Of a stretch of DNA of 64,000 nucleotides, positions 24,874 to 36,413 are shown in pieces. A model generated the notes under the pieces. The model did no database searches. It was not told the origin of the DNA and was given only the letters and a program-made list of their open reading frames with translations. The position numbers and the translations under genes are program-made. Position 1 is the first letter of the stretch. Every line of letters begins with the position of its first letter. Source of the stretch: Trametopsis cervina (lineage: Eukaryota > Basidiomycota > Agaricomycetes > Polyporales > Irpicaceae); assembly GCA_022385755.1 (NCBI GenBank), contig MU278348.1:1275035-1339034 (forward strand), read 5' to 3'.

Positions 24874-26432
24874 TCAATGAGTCCGCTTTACCACTCGCTC
24901 TGTTAGCAGCTCGAGCGCAGACTTCGCATCGCTCTCTGGCAGTACAGCTAGCACTTCCCTCGCCTTGTCAGCATACGCCTTTGCCAAAGCTCTTGTGCGA
25001 TCTAATCCAGACGATCTACGAACAAGGTCTCGCGCCTTGCAGATAGCTTGGGTCAGCGCAAGTACACCACAGAGAGATCAGACTCACAAGCTCAACATCG
25101 CCCTCCTGGCTGAACTTGCGCTCTATCATGGGGCCCATCTCCGGATACTCTTCCCAAGCGAAGAGGGCAGGACCGGTGGCAAGTCCCAACTGGAGGTCCG
25201 CACCACCTGGCTTGCCAAGGGTGCCTTCCCCGGCCTCATAATCTAGGAGGTCGTCAACCAGCTGAATGCATAGTCAGTAACCTGCAACCTGTTCTGTGGC
25301 GCAACAGCCGATCATTCACCTGGAATGCAATGCCAAGATTCCGTCCATACGCGTACGCGACTTCTTTCCAGACCTCTCCCTCTCTGCAACCACCAAGAAC
25401 GACTGCAGCACGGGCACCCTTCGCCATGAGACTGGCGGTCTTCATGTACGTCTTCTGCAGGTAGAGGTTCCAGCTATCTTGTCCGACCCTTGCAGTGCGT
25501 TCCGTACCAACTCCCGTCAGGCCAAGCTCCTCACCGTGCATGGCCTTCAACTGCAGAATCTCACCCTCTACGAGGTTGGTGATGACACTGGCTATCAGCT
25601 CAACCACTTCGGCCTCTCCTAGACGAGAAAGCGCTGCGCTCGCGCGCCCAAGCAGAAAGTCGCCCGCGAGTACAGTCAGCTTGTTGCCGAAAGCCACAGG
25701 TGCCGAGGGCACGCCGCGCCGGAGCGGTGACCTGTCGACCACGTCGTCGTGAAGAAGTGAAGCGACGTGTATCATCTCCACTATCTGCGCCAGGCGCATC
25801 TGAGTCGGCAGTAATGAGTTGGATAGCTGCGGGATTGCGCTGGTGGACGCCTCCGGCGGCGGTATGGGAGGTACCTGGAGTGCCCGAGGTGACTGAAGAG
25901 GGAATGAATCCGAGAAGGAGGCAGTGTGATCCGGCATGTTGGGGTTCCAGTCGTTCAGCACGTCCGGACGCGTCAGCGGGCTGTCCAGCTCTACTGCCCG
26001 ACCTCCTGCACCCTCGCAATCCGCAGCCCATTGCTTCTCAGGGTACTTCCCACCAAGACCGTTCGTTGCCTGTGCAAATAATAGCACTAGCAAAGGGCGT
26101 AGCTGCTTCGAAGGATGGAGGAAGTAATACTTCGCAATCTCGGTAAGGGAAGGATGAGACGAGCCTAGGAGGTTGAGCAGCGTTTCCCTGACGTGGGCCA
26201 ATTGGGGTGCTAGCAAAGCGTGTGGGTCTGGTCGGTTTTTCGCCGGACTCGACGATTGGGCATGGTGCGAGCCGTTTATTGGTCTCGCAGTCGGGATTTG
26301 GACTGCGGCTTGCACCGTGTACGATTTTCGTCCCGTTCGCGTGACCGGAGTAGTAGAGCTCGACGGTAGAGAGGGGAGGCGGTAATTATCATGACGAGGG
26401 ACGCGCACTCTGGTGGCAGTCCATCTTCGCAT
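24874..26432 (-). CDS. COQ1: Mitochondrial trans-polyprenyl diphosphate synthase (ubiquinone side chain)
   Basis: Makes the long prenyl tail of ubiquinone from IPP and an allylic diphosphate in the mitochondrion. Three exons (25320-26432, 25088-25261, 24874-25035) give 482 residues. The Arg/Ser-rich N-terminus (MRRWTATRVRVPRHD) fits a mitochondrial presequence. Motifs: SKQLRPLLVLLFA, first Asp-rich motif LLHDDVVDRSPLRRG, GNKLTVLAGDFLLGRAS, YLQKTYMKTASLMAKG, and second Asp-rich motif LVDDLLDYEAGEGTLGKPGG. An insert of about 75 low-complexity residues lies between the LRP motif and the first Asp-rich motif. The start at 26432 is the first ATG; the frame is open further upstream without another ATG. 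Confidence 0.93.
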
Positions 26433-26789
26433 GACCAGCAAGGACGTCGTACGCGTCGTCGAACGGAAGCTCGAGACCGTAAGAAATGGGTTGGAGGTAA
26501 AGTGCAATTCCCGGAGCGCGTAACAGGTCAACTCGAAGCGCCTATGACGATGAGTTCCCGGCTGTGCTCTGACCGACTTTCCACGCTGGGCCCGGCATCG
26601 TAAATATGAAGCTGATGCGGATGTATTATGAGTGTGTCTATGGCTATAATTACATGGTATTATACTTGTATAGATGTATAGCTATGTTCCTGTAATCATT
26701 GGGACGAGTAGATGGATAGAGCGGTGCAATGGCGGTGCCAGATACCAGTCAAAGCTTAAGTTTAAGGTCCAGGACTGCATAATGCAGCC
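26433..26789. other. Intergenic between COQ1 and the LAMTOR2-like gene
   Basis: No gene seen. AT-rich DNA at 26600-26700 probably holds the 3' end of the LAMTOR2-like transcript and the COQ1 promoter. Confidence 0.5.
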
Positions 26790-27352
26790 TCAACGTCGAG
26801 GGCTGGTCATGGCAGATGAGGCCGAGGGCATCAGCTTGCCACGCAGTCCTGACACCGGCTTGTCAAGGTAACTGGCCACTTGGTGTGCCTAGCGAAGAGA
26901 ACTGGGTAAGGCACATACTCGATGCCAAAGCACACAAACGTGCACGTACCCTGGTCTCCAATAAATCCCACGAGGTACTTGTAGGGGCATTCAACGCAAG
27001 CAGCAATAGAGGCTCTTCCTCCTCATCATGACCATCTTGCGGCGTTTTATGCTCTTGTTCGATAGGAGCGACCAGTATACGACCAAGCTACCACCGAAGA
27101 TCAGAGACAATGAAAGAACAGAACGTAAGCATCACACACCTCGCTATCAGCCATGCCGATACGCTGGTCTCTTGTCTCCTGCCATACTTCGCCGCTGAGC
27201 CCGACCAATACACGTATTTCGTCCTTCGACCGCTGAGGTTCCGATGCGAAGGATATAAGTTGCCCCTCGGGTGTAAAAAGCGCAGCCGTGTGCGGGCCTC
27301 CTACGGAAAGTACTTGTGAAAGTAAAAGCCGCAAGTTAGTCAGGTTAAGCAT
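26790..27352 (-). CDS. Roadblock/LC7 protein, LAMTOR2-like (Ragulator)
   Basis: Likely a small scaffold subunit of the Ragulator/EGO-type complex that anchors Rag GTPases on the vacuole or late endosome for TORC1 signalling. Three short exons (27140-27352, 26950-27087, 26790-26888) join in phase 0 to 149 residues. The order of elements matches the Roadblock fold: an N-terminal helix (MLNLTNLRLLLSQVLSV), the strand pair HTAALFTPEGQLISFASEP, a central helix around LVGLSGEVWQETRD, strands GRILVAPIE and PLLLLALNAP, and the closing helix HQVASYLDKPVSGLRGKL. LAMTOR2 proteins have the same LTQVLSQA...GSLLAYS...LVQYLEEPL layout. An acidic insert (DGHDEEEE) sits between the last strands. The assignment rests on pattern recognition; a general Roadblock/MglB-type protein is the alternative. 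Confidence 0.7.
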
Positions 27353-27738
27353 CCTAGACCAGATGGCTTCAAGCAAGTACTGAAGGTGGCTCTACAAAGA
27401 TGCAAACGCAGCATGATGTAACAACTATTCTTAACATAAGCGCCCGGATCTAAACTACAACGTCCGTCGCATAGAACAAAGTCGGTTGTGAATATGTACT
27501 TAAACCGTGCTACAGTCTCAATTATACAGCACGCTGCTGTGGTGCTAATCGATGTCACCAGACTGTGGCAATTGAAAATAACGTAAAGTATAAAAACGCT
27601 TTAAATACCAGCAATTCGTTCAGCGTAGTAGTAGAAACATAACAAAGCTGAGCATGAAAGCCGCCACTCAAGAAATGTTCAGAGGAGCATGGAGATATAC
27701 TACTGTGGCCGTTTTTGCGATTGCTAAAGTGTCTTCTG
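27353..27738. other. Intergenic between LAMTOR2-like and RRM genes
   Basis: AT-rich DNA without a recognisable gene; probably the 3' UTR of the RRM gene and the LAMTOR2-like promoter. Confidence 0.5.
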
Positions 27739-30623
27739 TCAGTAACGATGATGGTTATGCTCACGAAAGCCGCCACGTACAAGGTATGCCATTAATTGCT
27801 GGTAGCCTTGTCCGTTAGCCGGGGGAGAGCCAGCGGGCGGACCTGAAGGTGGTGCCTGTTGCGGAGGCATGCCATAGGGAGGTTGATTCATATGCGGTGG
27901 CGGCACCTGAGCGGATTGCTGAGCATGATTTTGAGTGGTTTGCTGCAATAAAGCAAGAATATTCGGGGGCAATCCCGCAAGGCCGGCTGCACTTGGTGGA
28001 GGAGGTGCAGATACTGGAGGCGGTGCAGGAGCTGGCGGGCCATACGGATTATGTGGAGGTGGGACGGCACCTGGGTACTGGGCGTGCGATCCAGGGGGAG
28101 GCGGGTAGTAAGACATTGGGTTCCCGGGTGGAGGCATTGGAGGCATGTGTTGCATGGGTTGTGGGGGCGGCGGCCCTCCCTGTTGTAACGGAGGGCCAGG
28201 GGCTGAAGATGGCGCAGCAGTTGGGCCTTTCAAAGCAGCTAAAAGCTGTTGGAAGAGTGGTCAGATTAGTAATGTGCAAGCGGAAAGACATGATGCCTTA
28301 CCTGTTGAACCTTCTTCGCTTGCTCCAAGCGGTCGTCAATAGGCTGTTCATGAATTCTATTAAGCAATCATTCGGTGCGGAAAGGCGAGCACGTACCGCT
28401 GCTGCAGCTGCCGGTGGTTGCGAGAATGTCGGTGGGGGCAGGGGTGGCGGTCCACCGCCATAACCTGGAGGACCACCTAATCCAGGACCACCCATTGAAC
28501 CTGGACCAGGAGGGCCACCATACCCACCTCTTCGGCCGTTGAAGCGATTCTCAAATCCTCCCCCACCACCGCCGCCACCGCCACCACCACCACCACCACC
28601 GCGCCGTGGGCCTCTCCCGAACTCGTCCTCAAGTGGCCTGCCACGATCGTCGTTCCAGTCACTGCGCTGATCCCAATCTTCCCGTCCTCCTCCGCCTCTC
28701 CCACCACCACCACCACCACCTCCGCCTCCTCCTCCTCCTCCGCCGCCGCCACCACCACCCCAGCCACGACCGCGACCGCGATTGCGGCCACCTCGGCGAC
28801 CACCTGAGCTAGGGCCATCCCAATCTCGGTTACCGCGTCCAGGTGGCCTTTCATCTCGTCTGGAGGATAATGAGTATCGCTAATCGATATCGCGTAACCG
28901 ACATACCGGGGTGATGCTGCACGAGGGTCATCCATTTCGGACGCGAACGCTATTTCCATTACGCCGTCTTGCAGACCTTGATGTCTCAGACGGTCGTGAG
29001 CTTCCTCACACGCCTATTCTGGATGTCAGTGCGCGTGCGGATGATGAAGAAGCCACTTACTCTGGTGTCATAGAATTCGACGTAGCGTTGGCTTACGTAG
29101 GGCAGCTAAGTCAGAGCATGTAAATATGGCATAAACATACACTCACTCGGATCTATCGCCCGCAGGCCGAACCTCTTTTACGTCTCCGAATTGTTGAAAT
29201 TTCCGTCGGACCTCACCGTCGTCTATGGGTTGCCCCGACATTGAGTTCTTCAATGTAACTAGCAACGAGCCCTGTAGTTGCTAGAACGCCGAGATCTTAG
29301 ATATATGTCGCAGAGTAGAGTGCCAGAGATGTTACCTGACTCATTTCTTTTTCTCCGCCTCGCTGCCCATGATCATCGCGTGGTAGGGAATAGTGGACAT
29401 CAATCTGAAAGCGGACCGCAGTTGGCAAAGAAAAACAGAAAAACAGGGGGTCCTAATGAGACTCACAGGCCGTCCACTTATTTCTGAGCCCTGAAGACGT
29501 TCCCTGGCTCTTTCAGCGGCACGAAGATCAAACTATAGTCATGCTTCAATACCATCCTCCCATGCGGTCGATTGGATACCCACATAAGTGACGAAGACCA
29601 TTCCTCGATTTGCGATAAGATCAAAGAATGTTCGAATCTCGCCATGCTCTTCAAACAAGTGACGCACTTCCTCGCTTGGAGTCTCATACTATCAACATGA
29701 GGAGAGAATGTCAGTCCAAGCGCAAGGCCGTGGCAGATAGTGGGCAGATACACTGCCTTGTGCCAAGAATATGACACTCGCCTTAACGTTGCGTATGAAG
29801 AGCGTACGGCACGGACGCTCTCGCTGTATACGTTCCTCAATTACGGAATCCGGGACTTTTTCTTCAACGCTGCGGCGCTGGAAGCCACCTCGCTTAGCAC
29901 CACGTCCATAGCCTGGACCACCGCCACCATAATTTCCTGGACCGTCTGACAGAGGGAAGTCTCGCGTAAGAAGTTGTTTTCAGATGTAATCCGGTGAAGA
30001 ATTATAAACGGCAAATTGCTTTCCAGTGGACATCCTAAACACAGCTTTGCCTTAGTCATGTCCGCCAGGAAAGCTTATGTTCTTCTTTGCGTGAACTCAG
30101 GCGTATCCTTAGCCGCCGCATAGGAGATTATTCGCTCACTGCCAGCTCAAGGGACTCGAGATTCAAATGAGAGGCCGGGAGATTTACGCGCGAAAATAGT
30201 GGCCCTCATGCGCAAGCCATGGACCTGCCAACTTAAATCATGCAGTAATTCAAGCGCACCTTCATAATCCCCGTATCCTTGGCCAAAATCTCCTGAAGTG
30301 TCAGGACCACCATACTCGGGCATGGCTGAGTCGTAACTGCCATTCTGGTAGAAGGAATCCTGTGGCGGACCAGACTCGTAGCTGTTGTAGCCTCCCGCTT
30401 CGCTTGGGCCGTTGTCATATCCGCCTGGGCCACCTCCGTAGCCTCCGTACTGACCACCACCGCCGCCGCCGCCGCCGCCTCCCCTGCCTCGCCAGCCACC
30501 TCTTCCTCGAGAAGGTCCACCCCTGTCTGAGGGATGGGCGCGGTCAGGCCCGAAATTGCCTTGAGGGCCACCTCTACGGGGGCCGTCAAATCCCCCACGT
30601 CCATAGGGGTGGTGTCTATTCAT
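27739..30623 (-). CDS. RNA-binding protein with two RRMs, RGG tract and Pro-rich tail
   Basis: Probable mRNA-binding regulator. Eleven exons (30260-30623, 29782-29945, 29584-29688, 29467-29532, 29336-29404, 29147-29271, 29061-29091, 28907-29013, 28397-28859, 28302-28343, 27739-28245) give 680 residues. The N-terminus is RGG/Gly/Tyr-rich. RRM1 (about 168-245) has RTLFIRNVK as RNP2 and NRGMVFVTYFD as RNP1. RRM2 (about 257-335) has GSLLVTLKNS and QRYVEFYDTRACEEAHDRL. A long Gly/Arg tract (about 355-480) and a Pro/Gln/His-rich tail follow. The pair of RRMs resembles Mei2-type proteins, but the Mei2 C-terminal RRM is absent, so no specific name is given. The second intron has a GC donor. The first intron is unusually long (314 nt), so a small exon could be missed there. 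Confidence 0.85.
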
Positions 30624-31032
30624 TCGAATGCTTTCTTGAGCTGGCTTGAACTTTTCTTGATATTCTTAAGTAGGATGCCTGTTTCCCTCTGTGACGTGTT
30701 GCAATGTGTACGGAACAATCACTTCGAACGAGCTCCGGATAATGAAGATGTCACTGCTTTCAGGACACAACGCTCAACTCAAGGCCTGAGGGGGGCTGAC
30801 TGTCGAAATATGTTGCAGCAGAGGTCACGGTGAAGCTGGTAGTTGCAGACGAAGAGTATGGATGAGGACTTTTTCGCCGTACGATAGTGCACACGTGAGT
30901 TGATCACGTGTTTGTACTTCTAGACGCCCATTGGCTCGCTACCCCACGCGGCTGCGGCAGGGACCTCACAGCCTGGTCTCGGACGTCAACCGACAAGTAT
31001 CTCCTCTACCCCCATCACTCCCTTCTAACGCC
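30624..31032. promoter_or_regulatory. Bidirectional promoter region (RRM gene / Rab5)
   Basis: 409 bases separate two divergent start codons (30623 minus, 31033 plus). The promoters of both genes must lie here or in flanking UTRs. It contains tcacgtg (about 30903), a bHLH-type E-box core. Confidence 0.5.
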
Positions 31033-32047
31033 ATGTCGAAACAGTTTCAATTCAAGCTTGTCCTTCTCGGTGGGCTCATTTATGTATCTTGGGCAGGGCA
31101 CATAAGTTAATGAAATCAATTGCAGGCGAATCCGCGGTCGGCAAGTCAAGGTAATAATTAATATTCGACTGTACCATAGTTGGACTATTCTCTTACTTTT
31201 TCTACAGTCTTGTCTTGCGATTTGTGAAGGACCAGTTTGACGACTATCGGGAGAGTACAATCGGGGGTGCGTCTCGCAGTGATGTATCACAGCCTCAACC
31301 TGACACTGTTCACGTAGCGGCTTTCCTGACCCAAACGGTGGCTCTGGATGATGGAACCAGCGTGAAGTTTGAAATTTGGTAAGTACTATGTATCTACCTA
31401 CACGTCATGCATTGTGCTGACGCTTCAAAGGGATACTGCTGGTCAGGAGAGGTATAAGGTATGACGCCATTGGGCAATGTGTTGTACCCTCGCTGATAGT
31501 CTTCCGTCTCCGTCTCCTAGTCGCTGGTACGTCTAACGTGGTATTCCTGGAAATTACATGCCTTAAACTCTGGTTACATCAGGCACCCATGTACTATCGC
31601 AATGCCAACTGTGCAGTGGTTGTTTATGACATCACGCAATCAGCCTCATTAGAGAAGGCACGGTCTTGGATACGAGAGTTGCAACGTCAGGCCGACCCAT
31701 CAATAATCATCGCGCTCTGTGGCAACAAATCAGATCTGTCCGCCCGACGACAAGTATCGGAAGAGGAGGCTAAGAAGTACGCCGAGGAAGAGGGCTTGAT
31801 GTGGGGAGAGACCAGTGCTAAGTCTGGCGAAGGTGTATCGGAAATATTCACAGAAATCGGTAAGTGCTGTCAGCCGGTAAGAATCATTATAGATGTTTAC
31901 GCCACCATAGCCAAGAAACTACCGAAGAACACACCTGCAGCTGGACGATCTGGCGCCGCACGAACAGGTGGTGCCGCACGGGCAGGCGTTGATCTGAACA
32001 AGCAGGCCAATGCACAGGGCGCGCAGAATGACCAGTGCAATTGCTAA
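31033..32047 (+). CDS. VPS21: Rab5/Ypt5-type small GTPase
   Basis: Early endosome Rab GTPase controlling endosome fusion. Eight exons (31033-31069, 31126-31150, 31208-31266, 31318-31378, 31431-31458, 31521-31526, 31583-31859, 31911-32047) give 209 residues. Motifs: P-loop [14 protein letters not shown], switch I region [12 protein letters not shown], switch [28 protein letters not shown], and ETSAKSG. The C-terminus is CNC, a CxC site for double geranylgeranylation. The AFLTQTV effector segment and LAPMYYR are Rab5-group features. The sixth exon is only 6 nt (TCGCTG, Ser-Leu of switch II). It is required by conservation, since without it switch II would read YKAPMYY. Confidence 0.95.
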
Positions 32048-32363
32048 GCTACACTGCCGCTCATGTCTTCCCTTAGTTCTGTGTTTTACATATTCCCCCG
32101 CCATTTTTAATCCTCTCACTCCTTTTCCTTTTCCTGTACTCTACCCTTCCTTCATTATGTGGACTAGATTGACATCCAATTTTATCATGGTTTACACATA
32201 TAGGATATCGGCTGGTCTACAGCATCTGCAATACACTATGGGTACACTGCTACAATACAAATTATAGATATGGCATAATTCAGTGATACAAAGCATCGCA
32301 TGGAGTATAGGTCAGTCAAGGACATGATGTATGGCCTGCGCATAGGGTTTAAAATCCTGACTA
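32048..32363. other. Convergent 3' intergenic gap
   Basis: 316 bases between the Rab5 and RasGEF stop codons; presumably both 3' UTRs. Nothing else seen. Confidence 0.5.
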
Positions 32364-35029
32364 TCAAAACCCGGCAGCCTCGAGACCCCTCCGAATGTCT
32401 GCTCGCTGCCTTTCCACCGACTGAATATCTTGACTCTGAGCCCAGAACGCTGTTTGGGCAATACCGGAAGAGATAGTCAAGTTGGACTCGATGAGATTCA
32501 TGATCAACGGATCCTGGTCGTAAGAATATTGTTGCCGCTGATGAGCCAAGGCAGCATCCAGGGTCTCCGTCCATTTCCGTCTCTTAATGATGTTGAACAA
32601 CCGGTCGGCGGGCACGGTGGAGTTTTCATGGACCAGTGGCTCGTCAAGGTATTGATCGTGGATGTGAACGATGTCTGTGAGATACATGCCAATGAATGGC
32701 ACGCATGGTGAGTCGGTAGCTTGTTGAGCTTGGCGATATGCATGGAAGCTGCCAGCGGGGTCGTTAAGCTGAGTCAGGGAAGAGAGGTGCGACGCCTTCC
32801 CAACATGTGCCCAGGTCAAGTGCAACCGTCGGATCACGGTGCTGGACAAAGCCGTGGTAATCGCACTCATAGACGTGAAGTTACGCATCGTACGGCATTT
32901 CTGGTTTCGGGAATAATAAGTATCAGTTCAAATTCTTGGACTGCCTGCACTACTACACATGCACGGTTACTCACCTCGGCGACCTTTATCCAGAAATCGA
33001 GTGTATCCGCCCGAGTATTCAGTTGGTCGGACCAGAGCACGCTTTGCTTCACCCACGCTGCCACCTTATCGTGTAATCCACAGAATGCCAGGAGGTTTGC
33101 CACGGGCTCGCCACTTCGGACCTTTACCCAGTCCAACCATTCTTGTGGACGTATCTTAGCGTAGAAGGTGTGCTCATAGAGACACAGATGCTCTGCGATA
33201 GTAGTAGGGTCCATTTTGCAGAGCTCACTCTTGAGCTCCTTTGTCCTTTTCTTTTTGGGCGGCTTTGCGGTGGACCGTGGGACGGTAGGTACGGTAGGTA
33301 CGGCGAATGTCTGATCATCTGGATGAGTGATCCTCTACTGCAACTAGGGAACAAGGGATAAGACATACCAGGCGCTCGAGTGTTTTCATTACCTGTTTTG
33401 CTTGGCTCTCGTTTCCCCCCGATGCGATTATCTCGCCAAGGAAGTCTTGCAGACGTCGTGCAATTGGTGGGTCATCTTCTATCATCCGGTGCTCCTCCAG
33501 CCAGATCGTGAAGATGGACAGCACTCTGGCTTGTGAAGGTGACAGACACCTGGTCCGCCATTCGTCTAGTTCAGACACAGTTAGAGATGGAGGAGCATCC
33601 AGATAATATCGTTCCAATAGCAGGTCAAAGATCTCGCTAGCGGAACCTAAGGTCCTGAAAGTTGACAAAAAGGTGTGCCTGAGCTGTCGGCTGGCGTTCT
33701 CACCTGTACCGCGTGTGAATATACGGGAATCACAGGTAGGTGAAAAGGACGCACTTATGGGTTCCAACGTCAGTCTTTCAACGAGCGCAGGCAGGCTGGC
33801 TATAGTGACCGTTCCGTCGAACTCAACTCTGATTCGGTCGTCTCCATACTTGGACTTCATGAACCAGGGAAGCGTAGCATAGACGGATTTAGCGAGGTGT
33901 ATTGCTTCTGCCTCGTCGTCGCCCGTGATCTGTTTGACCTTCCCAGGTCGGTGAGTAGGAGGTGAACGGGACTCGAGAAGGTAAGACTGCATGCTCTCCA
34001 CCATGGTGGGACTCTCGACACAGTCCTCAATAGCGTGTACACTGCGGCTTTCGATAAGAACTGATAGTCGGCTAAGTGATACCTGATCTTTGATGAATAG
34101 CGGCCTTCGCCGTATGTAGCGCGCCTGGTAAGTAGCAGAGCTCGTTGGGTCGGTCGAGACACGATGTGGATTCGGGCGGGCGGGCAACGTGTTTGATCGC
34201 TTTCGGTCAAAGGCATCCAACCCTTCCGGCTGTAGAGGTGCTGACTTCGGAGCAGGAGGAAGTGGTACCAAAGGCGAGGGAGGATATGCTTTGGTCAGTT
34301 TTGGAGGATGGAAAGTTATCTCTTGAGCAATGGATAGGAGGTGGGCTTCGTGGCTATCTACGGTGATGCCATCGTATTGGTCGGGGCAGGGAGGCAACGG
34401 CTAAGGAAGAACGTGAGTCTCTGATAATGAGTATAGGGGGAAAGCTAAAGACCTTCTCGTCCAGTGCCCTTCGCCACTGGTGCTCAAAGTCCCATGCTTG
34501 TTCGGGATGCTGCATGCCGTAATGCCCCACGTAAGATTGCAGAGATGAAGACGTGAATTGAAGCGATTCGGTCTTGCGATGTCGAAGATACTCGTCGTAC
34601 TGTTCTTGCTGCGAAGGAAAGGGGATGTCGTCCGGTAGAGTCTCCACGTAAGAGCTAGGGATCCAGCCCACTCTTAGTTCGCCAGGTCGTATCGCGGCCC
34701 ACCAACCCTGCAGGGACATTCAGGGAGAGTGGCGCGATATGACAGGCGGTACTCACTGTCTCCTCCATTCTAATGACCTGCAACACCTCATCGGCTCGGA
34801 ACGCGAGTTGATCAGGGTCTTCAGGTTCAAAGTCAACTATGCATTGTACCCAAAAGGAGTCTTCGGACGCGCTGGGCCCACTGTCGAATGAAGGCGCAAA
34901 GCTCGCCCGTGTACTCGTCGAGAGGCTTGACACTGAGGACAATGAAGATCGATGGTAGGTGGTGGAGGAGTCGATGGAAAGCTTTGGCAAATGGCGCAGC
35001 CTTGAGCTTGCCCTGTCGGAAGTGGCCAT
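32364..35029 (-). CDS. SH3-domain Ras guanine nucleotide exchange factor (Cdc25/Ste6 type)
   Basis: Activates Ras-type GTPases by GDP release. Five exons (34757-35029, 34453-34707, 33369-34400, 32975-33334, 32364-32900) give 818 residues. After a Ser-rich start there is an SH3 domain at about residues 58-115 (VQCIVDFEPEDPDQLAFRADEVL, GWWAAIRPGELRVGWIPSSYVE, shown in two parts). A RasGEF N-terminal domain lies at about 370-500 (TFRTLGSASEIFDLLLERYY). The catalytic Cdc25 domain is C-terminal (IAEHLCLYEHTFYAKIRPQEW, VPFIGMYLTDIVHIHD, LFNIIKRRKW). A basic KPPKKKRTKEL stretch precedes the catalytic domain. The overall order is that of fungal Cdc25/Ste6 exchange factors. The 5' exon start was taken at the first ATG before the Ser-rich N-terminus. 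Confidence 0.93.
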
Positions 35030-36413
35030 GTGTGAATTCGAGATAGATGAACGATGGACACGGAAAGAACTGGAAGTCAGCGACGTTAACTGTTCAAAGT
35101 TGAGAGTGCTGGTGGCGATAGGTCATGAAGGAGAACAAGGTCATGCAGCAAAGCGATTGACGGGAGCACGGATGCTATGCCTGTGGCAGGTATAATGAAT
35201 ATGACGGGGGCTTACGACCATCATCGTTTCCATCCGCCCATCAGACCCAGCCATCCTCGTCTATCGACTTCCCTACGATGGTAATTGCATCTCACGGGGC
35301 AACAAACGAGCAAGTCGATGAAGCGATACGCTGTGCACAGGCAGTGGGATCCGACGTCGACGGTCCTGACTGCCAGGTAACAGAACCTCACGGCAGGTGG
35401 GACGCGCCATAATTGAGAAGCCACAGACGAGACACAGACACGACAGATTCAGTACAGCAGTAGTACAGCCCTTCAGGGATGGATGATCCTGTCTGAGAGT
35501 GAAACAGGGGTAAAAGGCGGGGGTATGCCGTACGATATGCTCGGCATAAGCACCGTTATCGGGACAGTCGTAGTTCCAGAAAAGTGAGTAGCAAGAGGCT
35601 CATTGGCAGCAAGTAGAAGCCTGAAGGCACAGACTTCAAGTCGGTAGTCAGAAGCAAGACCAGAAAAGGCCGTTTGTCCATTTTGTTCTGTAATAAATTT
35701 GTGGTGGCTCCAGCTCAGGACTAGATTCGTTCGGCAATTCTCCGGACAACTTCGCAGCAATCACACATGCTGCACTGCAGCGTTCAAGCATGCAGAACGG
35801 GTCCCAGTGTCGGCGTAGACAGATAAAAACAGTTGACTCAAAGGCTCGCATCCGGTGTCTAAGACTCAACATTTCTCACAGGGAGGACAAGTTGCCGGCA
35901 GGTGCACTCAGTTCAGCGCTTCCCTCGCCGTGGCCTGGATAAGATATCGATACTGCGTTTATTTCGAATGTGTCTAGCAAATCCTCAGGGACATTCACAT
36001 CGTTTTATTCCTTCGATACCTGACCCGGTGACCAATATGCCATTTTAATTATTGGTTAATTTCCTGCGCTTTGTATGCTGGTCCGAAGGATAATTCTTCC
36101 AAGATCTCGCATTATATCAGAGAATCCTCGTATTTGCACTCTCACCTAAGCACAAGTTATTGGGCCGAAATGGCTCTTTCCAGGCATGAAAACCTTTCGC
36201 GGCTTCAACAATCAACGCTACGACGGTGGGGATGACAATGCGCCGAGTTGTGGGATTTCATTCTACGATTGCCTTATGCAGGATGGGTCGTCGGCATCAA
36301 ACGATCTTTGTGATCTGTATGCGGCGCGCAGGGCGTACCGATACGGCTTGAATTGCTACAGCCACAACCGCAGGCACGTAGCCACGCAAGTCGGTAAACG
36401 GTTTTCAAAGAAG
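35030..36413. other. Intergenic between divergent RasGEF and IST1 genes
   Basis: About 1.4 kb of shared upstream sequence. Short open frames (e.g. 35473-35872 minus, 36186-36413 plus) have no recognisable product. Confidence 0.5.
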
